A stretch of 24,631 bases of DNA from Pelargonium cotyledonis (taxonomy: Eukaryota; Streptophyta; Magnoliopsida; Geraniales; Geraniaceae), in NCBI GenBank assembly GCA_036897625.1, contig JAYMTA010000750.1, forward strand, positions 1 through 24,631, read 5' to 3'. Each line of letters begins with the position of its first letter. The first letter of the stretch is position 1. Under the pieces are notes generated by a model, which ran no database searches, was not told the origin of the DNA, and worked only from the letters and a program-made list of their open reading frames with translations. Positions 21,826 through 24,631 of the stretch are shown one piece after another. Both the position numbers and the translations under genes were made by a program.

Positions 21826-23601
21826 TCAGAGTTTCTCAGTCAACCTGATCATAAAGGAATTAACTGCGGCTGAATCCAAAAAAATCCACGAAGATTCAAA
21901 GAGTTCGTGGAAGAACTCAGCTCCAATCTCCTCAGCTGCATTTCTGAATGCAATGCCAAATGCATTTCCTTGGACAGCCCCAAGTCGAGGCTTTCCACAA
22001 ACCCCAACAATCAATACCTTATTTGGCTCTTGAGACAAGCAAGCACATAGCAAAGGCTTCATTCTCGCTCCCCTCTCTTTCAATGCATCCATCAGAAAGT
22101 AACAGAATTTAGTCAAAGCCTGAGGATAACCCAATAGCTTTGTGTCGACTGAATCTTCAAGCTTTACCCACCTGAATTTCCTTCCACTTCTTATGCAGCC
22201 ACTCTTAGTTATCGCTGTACTTCCTTGTCTGAGAATCGCCCTTTGTATCTTGATTGCGTGTTGCATTCCACCTTTCAATTTATCAAGATTGCTCAATGAA
22301 AGTGCATCAAACGCTACCCCAAACTGCTTTGAAGCACAAGAACCATCTGCTTTCACAAACGACTCAAGCAGTGCTGTGACCCCATACACTACATCTGCTG
22401 CAGACACCTTTGAGCTGTACCCGTGTAGCATCAAAAAGCTCCTGTAGTAGAAATCTGTGAGGCCATACTCAGGTAGAAATCTTTCAAACTCGTCTTTCAT
22501 CTTCCGCTTGACTTCAATATTCATGTACTGAAACTTCTGTTGGCAATCAATGAGTGCAAATCCCATCCGAGCAAGAAGAAGCTTCAGCTTTTTCATTCCA
22601 TTGTCACTCCATGTCTTCAGTTTGGTCGCAATATATGAAGAACACAACATAGAATCAAATAAATTCCACTCCTGTAGCAGCATTAATCTAGGTTCATCTT
22701 CATATGAAATTCTAGAGGCATCAGGTGCTCGAATCTTTGTTCCATCTTTGAGGGTCACTGAAGTAACTGCATCCAAGTTCCCGGAACTGTTGATATGCTG
22801 CTCAAGCTCCATAACCCCAGCTTGATACCTTTCATCCGTTAACCTCTCGTGAACAAACTGATCCGTCAGCGAAACACAAGCCAACCAAAGCAATTCATTG
22901 GTGTTCTTCCTCAAAGAATGCGACAAATCATACATCAAGCACCCAGATGGCTTGCCATGGAAAGTACCCATATGATAATATTCCTTCTTCAGCTTCCTGA
23001 ACACCTGAACTGGATCATCTTCATTTCCTTCTACCTTTCTTCTCTTCCTCGACCCGCCCTCATTTTCCCCCTCACTATCACTATCATCATCCTCTTCACT
23101 ATCTGAATCTTCCTCAAACTCATCATCACTATTCAAATCACATGCACTAGACAAAGCCGATACATCAAAATCATAAGCCAGATCAGCCTGGTCCTCATCA
23201 TCCCCGGAATAAAGAACAACCACACGATCATTCTGATCACTCAAATTATGGAGATGAATCGGGCGATGACTATCAACAACAAAAACACGAGCTTGAGGCC
23301 CCAAATTCAAAACCTTCCTCAGGTCCCGGTGACATCCCCAATTGATCAACAGAATCGAAACAGGATCATCAGAGGAGCACAAACTGGGTCCTGCATATTT
23401 GTGCACCTCTTGAAACGAAGACACCGGATAACAAGCGTACCGAATAGAATCAGACTCAAGAACATGGAATATTATCTTCAGGGCACAAAGTGAATCAACA
23501 TCAGATGTTGATGGGAATATGAGCAAAGGAGAGTAAGATGAAGCAGTAACCGATTCCCGGAGTCGAGAATAGAAGGACTCTACTCTTTGTTCCCTCACCA
23601 T
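21826..23601 (-). CDS. CDC45: CDC45, replicative helicase (CMG) subunit
   Basis: CDC45 joins MCM2-7 and GINS to form the CMG helicase that opens origins and moves with the fork (family knowledge). The coding region is one exon, 591 residues, close to the usual plant length. It begins MVREQRVESFYSRL. The N-terminal RecJ/DHH-like fold shows TSDVDSLCALK (32-42), NWGCHRDL (87-94) and VVDSHRPIHLHN (108-119). An acidic run, about 159-182 (SDDEFEED, EEDDDSDSEGENEG), is followed by a basic SRKRRKV (184-190), likely a nuclear localisation signal. The helical middle and C-terminal lobe carry LLWLACVSLTDQF, RYQAGVMELEQHIN and the terminal FMIRLTEKL. The ATG at 23601 is the first in frame; an in-frame TAA lies just upstream. 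A leader exon lies beyond 23886. The gene is cell-cycle regulated in other eukaryotes, and the E2F sites upstream agree with that. Confidence 0.97.
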   Translation of the reverse strand: MVREQRVESFYSRLRESVTASSYSPLLIFPSTSDVDSLCALKIIFHVLESDSIRYACYPVSSFQEVHKYAGPSLCSSDDPVSILLINWGCHRDLRKVLNLGPQARVFVVDSHRPIHLHNLSDQNDRVVVLYSGDDEDQADLAYDFDVSALSSACDLNSDDEFEEDSDSEEDDDSDSEGENEGGSRKRRKVEGNEDDPVQVFRKLKKEYYHMGTFHGKPSGCLMYDLSHSLRKNTNELLWLACVSLTDQFVHERLTDERYQAGVMELEQHINSSGNLDAVTSVTLKDGTKIRAPDASRISYEDEPRLMLLQEWNLFDSMLCSSYIATKLKTWSDNGMKKLKLLLARMGFALIDCQQKFQYMNIEVKRKMKDEFERFLPEYGLTDFYYRSFLMLHGYSSKVSAADVVYGVTALLESFVKADGSCASKQFGVAFDALSLSNLDKLKGGMQHAIKIQRAILRQGSTAITKSGCIRSGRKFRWVKLEDSVDTKLLGYPQALTKFCYFLMDALKERGARMKPLLCACLSQEPNKVLIVGVCGKPRLGAVQGNAFGIAFRNAAEEIGAEFFHELFESSWIFLDSAAVNSFMIRLTEKL

Positions 23602-23627
23602 GATACTCAATTAAACACAAATTACAG

Positions 23628-23885
23628 CTAAAATGAAAAAAACACCAGATCCCCAATAACCCAGAAATTATTTCGACTCCTGAATGCTTAATAATTCACC
23701 CAGTACATGAATGTCAGCAGAAAAATATGAAATTTAGTACAAAAATCGAACAACTGTAAGCAAAATGAGAACCCCAAAACAGCCCCAAACAAATTTCGCT
23801 AAATTTCTCAACTGGGTACAGATTTCACCAAGCTACTGAGAGAATTCAATGAAAAATACACCACAAAACCCCATAGTTTATTTAC
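23628..23885 (-). other. CDC45 5'UTR intron
   Basis: The donor GGAG|GTAAAT lies at 23886/23885 and the acceptor CATTTTAG|CTGTAA at 23628/23627 on the minus strand, leaving 26 leader bases before the ATG. The leader exon probably runs to about 24110. Splice sites are inferred from consensus. Confidence 0.65.
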
Positions 23886-24166
23886 CTCCGAATCTCCAAT
23901 GTATCTTTAAACTCCGAGCTGTAACATGAAGAAAGCTACGACAGAAACGGGAGCGGAGAGACAGAGAATAAGGTTTCAGCTGAAGCAGCTGAGATTTGTA
24001 AGAAGCCAAATACAGTGGAGCTCCTCTGTGAGGTTTCGCTCTGCGAATCGGATCTGATACAGAGAACAGAAAAGAGCGAAAAGAGAGAGGGATTTGAAGC
24101 TTTAACATTTCGGATTTGGATTGGATTCTAATTATTTGTCTTCCAAATTTCAAAATTTTCAACGTA

Positions 24167-24183
24167 CCGCCAAAGTTTGGCGC
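24167..24183 (-). promoter_or_regulatory. Paired E2F sites of CDC45
   Basis: CCGCCAAA (24167-24174; TTTGGCGG on the minus strand) and TTTGGCGC (24176-24183) are head to head with one base between. Both fit the E2F consensus TTTSSCGS. They lie just upstream of the likely CDC45 transcription start, fitting S-phase expression. Confidence 0.75.
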
Positions 24184-24631
24184 TAACGTGCAAAAAATTT
24201 TGGACTTGGGAGCCTGGAATTCTCCCTTGTCTGGTCGTAGCTTATTATGTTATGTAATGACCAAATTGCCCCTGAGCAGTTTTTTTATTTATTTTTAAAA
24301 TGTTCTATTTTGATCCCCAACTATGAAATTTGTTCTTAATTGGTACCCAATTTTTTTTTTGTATTCTAATTTCGTCTAAAACTATATTATCTTGGTTCGA
24401 ATTCGTTCAGTGTACAGAATATAAGTATCTCCCCTAGTTTTGTTTAACTACATCAGGAAATCAAAAACAACCAACGTATTAAGTCGATATGTTATATATT
24501 TTTGGTAAACTATTGTCGATCTTATATTCTTATGTTCAATTTTGATTAATATAATGTATCTTTTACTCGTAACTTTTGTTTTTGTTTTTAACCATTATCT
24601 ATGCTTTCGAAAGTTGCAACCGTGTTTTTAG
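24184..24631. other. AT-rich spacer at window end
   Basis: T-rich DNA with no gene. Phrases near 24310-24370 (CCCCAACTATGAAATTTG, TTGGTACCCAATTT) resemble degenerate dispersed repeats as at the left end of the window. Confidence 0.45.

Noticed and set aside
22142-23493. Plus-strand frames opposite CDC45
   Set aside because: They are shadows of the single large CDC45 exon.
24391-24405. tRNA B-box-like GGTTCGAATTC
   Set aside because: No A-box, acceptor stem or cloverleaf can be formed in the AT-rich surroundings.

Overview
The window is nuclear DNA of a flowering plant, almost certainly a eudicot. Protein families and intron positions match plant orthologues. Introns are U-rich with GT-AG borders, spacers are AT-rich, and promoters carry plant elements (site II TGGGCC, G-box CACGTG, telo-box AAACCCTAG, E2F sites). 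A rosid, perhaps Rosaceae, is a guess from protein resemblance only. I see no bacterial, viral or organellar genes, no CRISPR array, no rRNA and no convincing tRNA.

Six protein-coding genes can be reconstructed exon by exon, and in every case the reading phase closes. In order they are: (1) DPM3, minus strand, 685-1179 with a 5'UTR exon near 2972-3150, the small membrane subunit of dolichol-phosphate mannose synthase. (2) RPB10, plus, 3436-4997, four exons, the zinc-binding subunit shared by the nuclear RNA polymerases, divergent from DPM3 across a short two-way promoter. (3) A trypsin-fold (PA clan) protein with a long Ser-rich tail, plus, 6131-9774, two exons. (4) FatA acyl-ACP thioesterase, plus, 11112-15352, seven exons. 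(5) A RING protein of RNF4/STUbL type, minus, 17010-19290, four coding exons plus a 5'UTR exon. (6) CDC45 replication factor, minus, 21826-23601, one coding exon plus a 5'UTR exon.

These are mostly single-purpose housekeeping genes (ER glycosylation, transcription, plastid fatty-acid export, SUMO-dependent ubiquitylation, DNA replication) and do not form a pathway. FatA and CDC45 are, from memory of Arabidopsis locus numbers (At3g25110 and At3g25100), also neighbours there, so part of the window may be an ancient collinear block with the RING gene between them.

The least explained DNA is non-coding: three spaced copies of a 39-bp core inside the DPM3 leader intron, one of which sits in a coding-like frame; a 90-bp triple tandem repeat and a 64-bp duplication inside FatA intron 4; a 69-bp duplication between FatA and the RING gene; two head-to-head E2F sites at CDC45; G-box clusters at FatA and RPB10; and upstream ORFs in several leaders. 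I did not find a convincing new multi-gene system.
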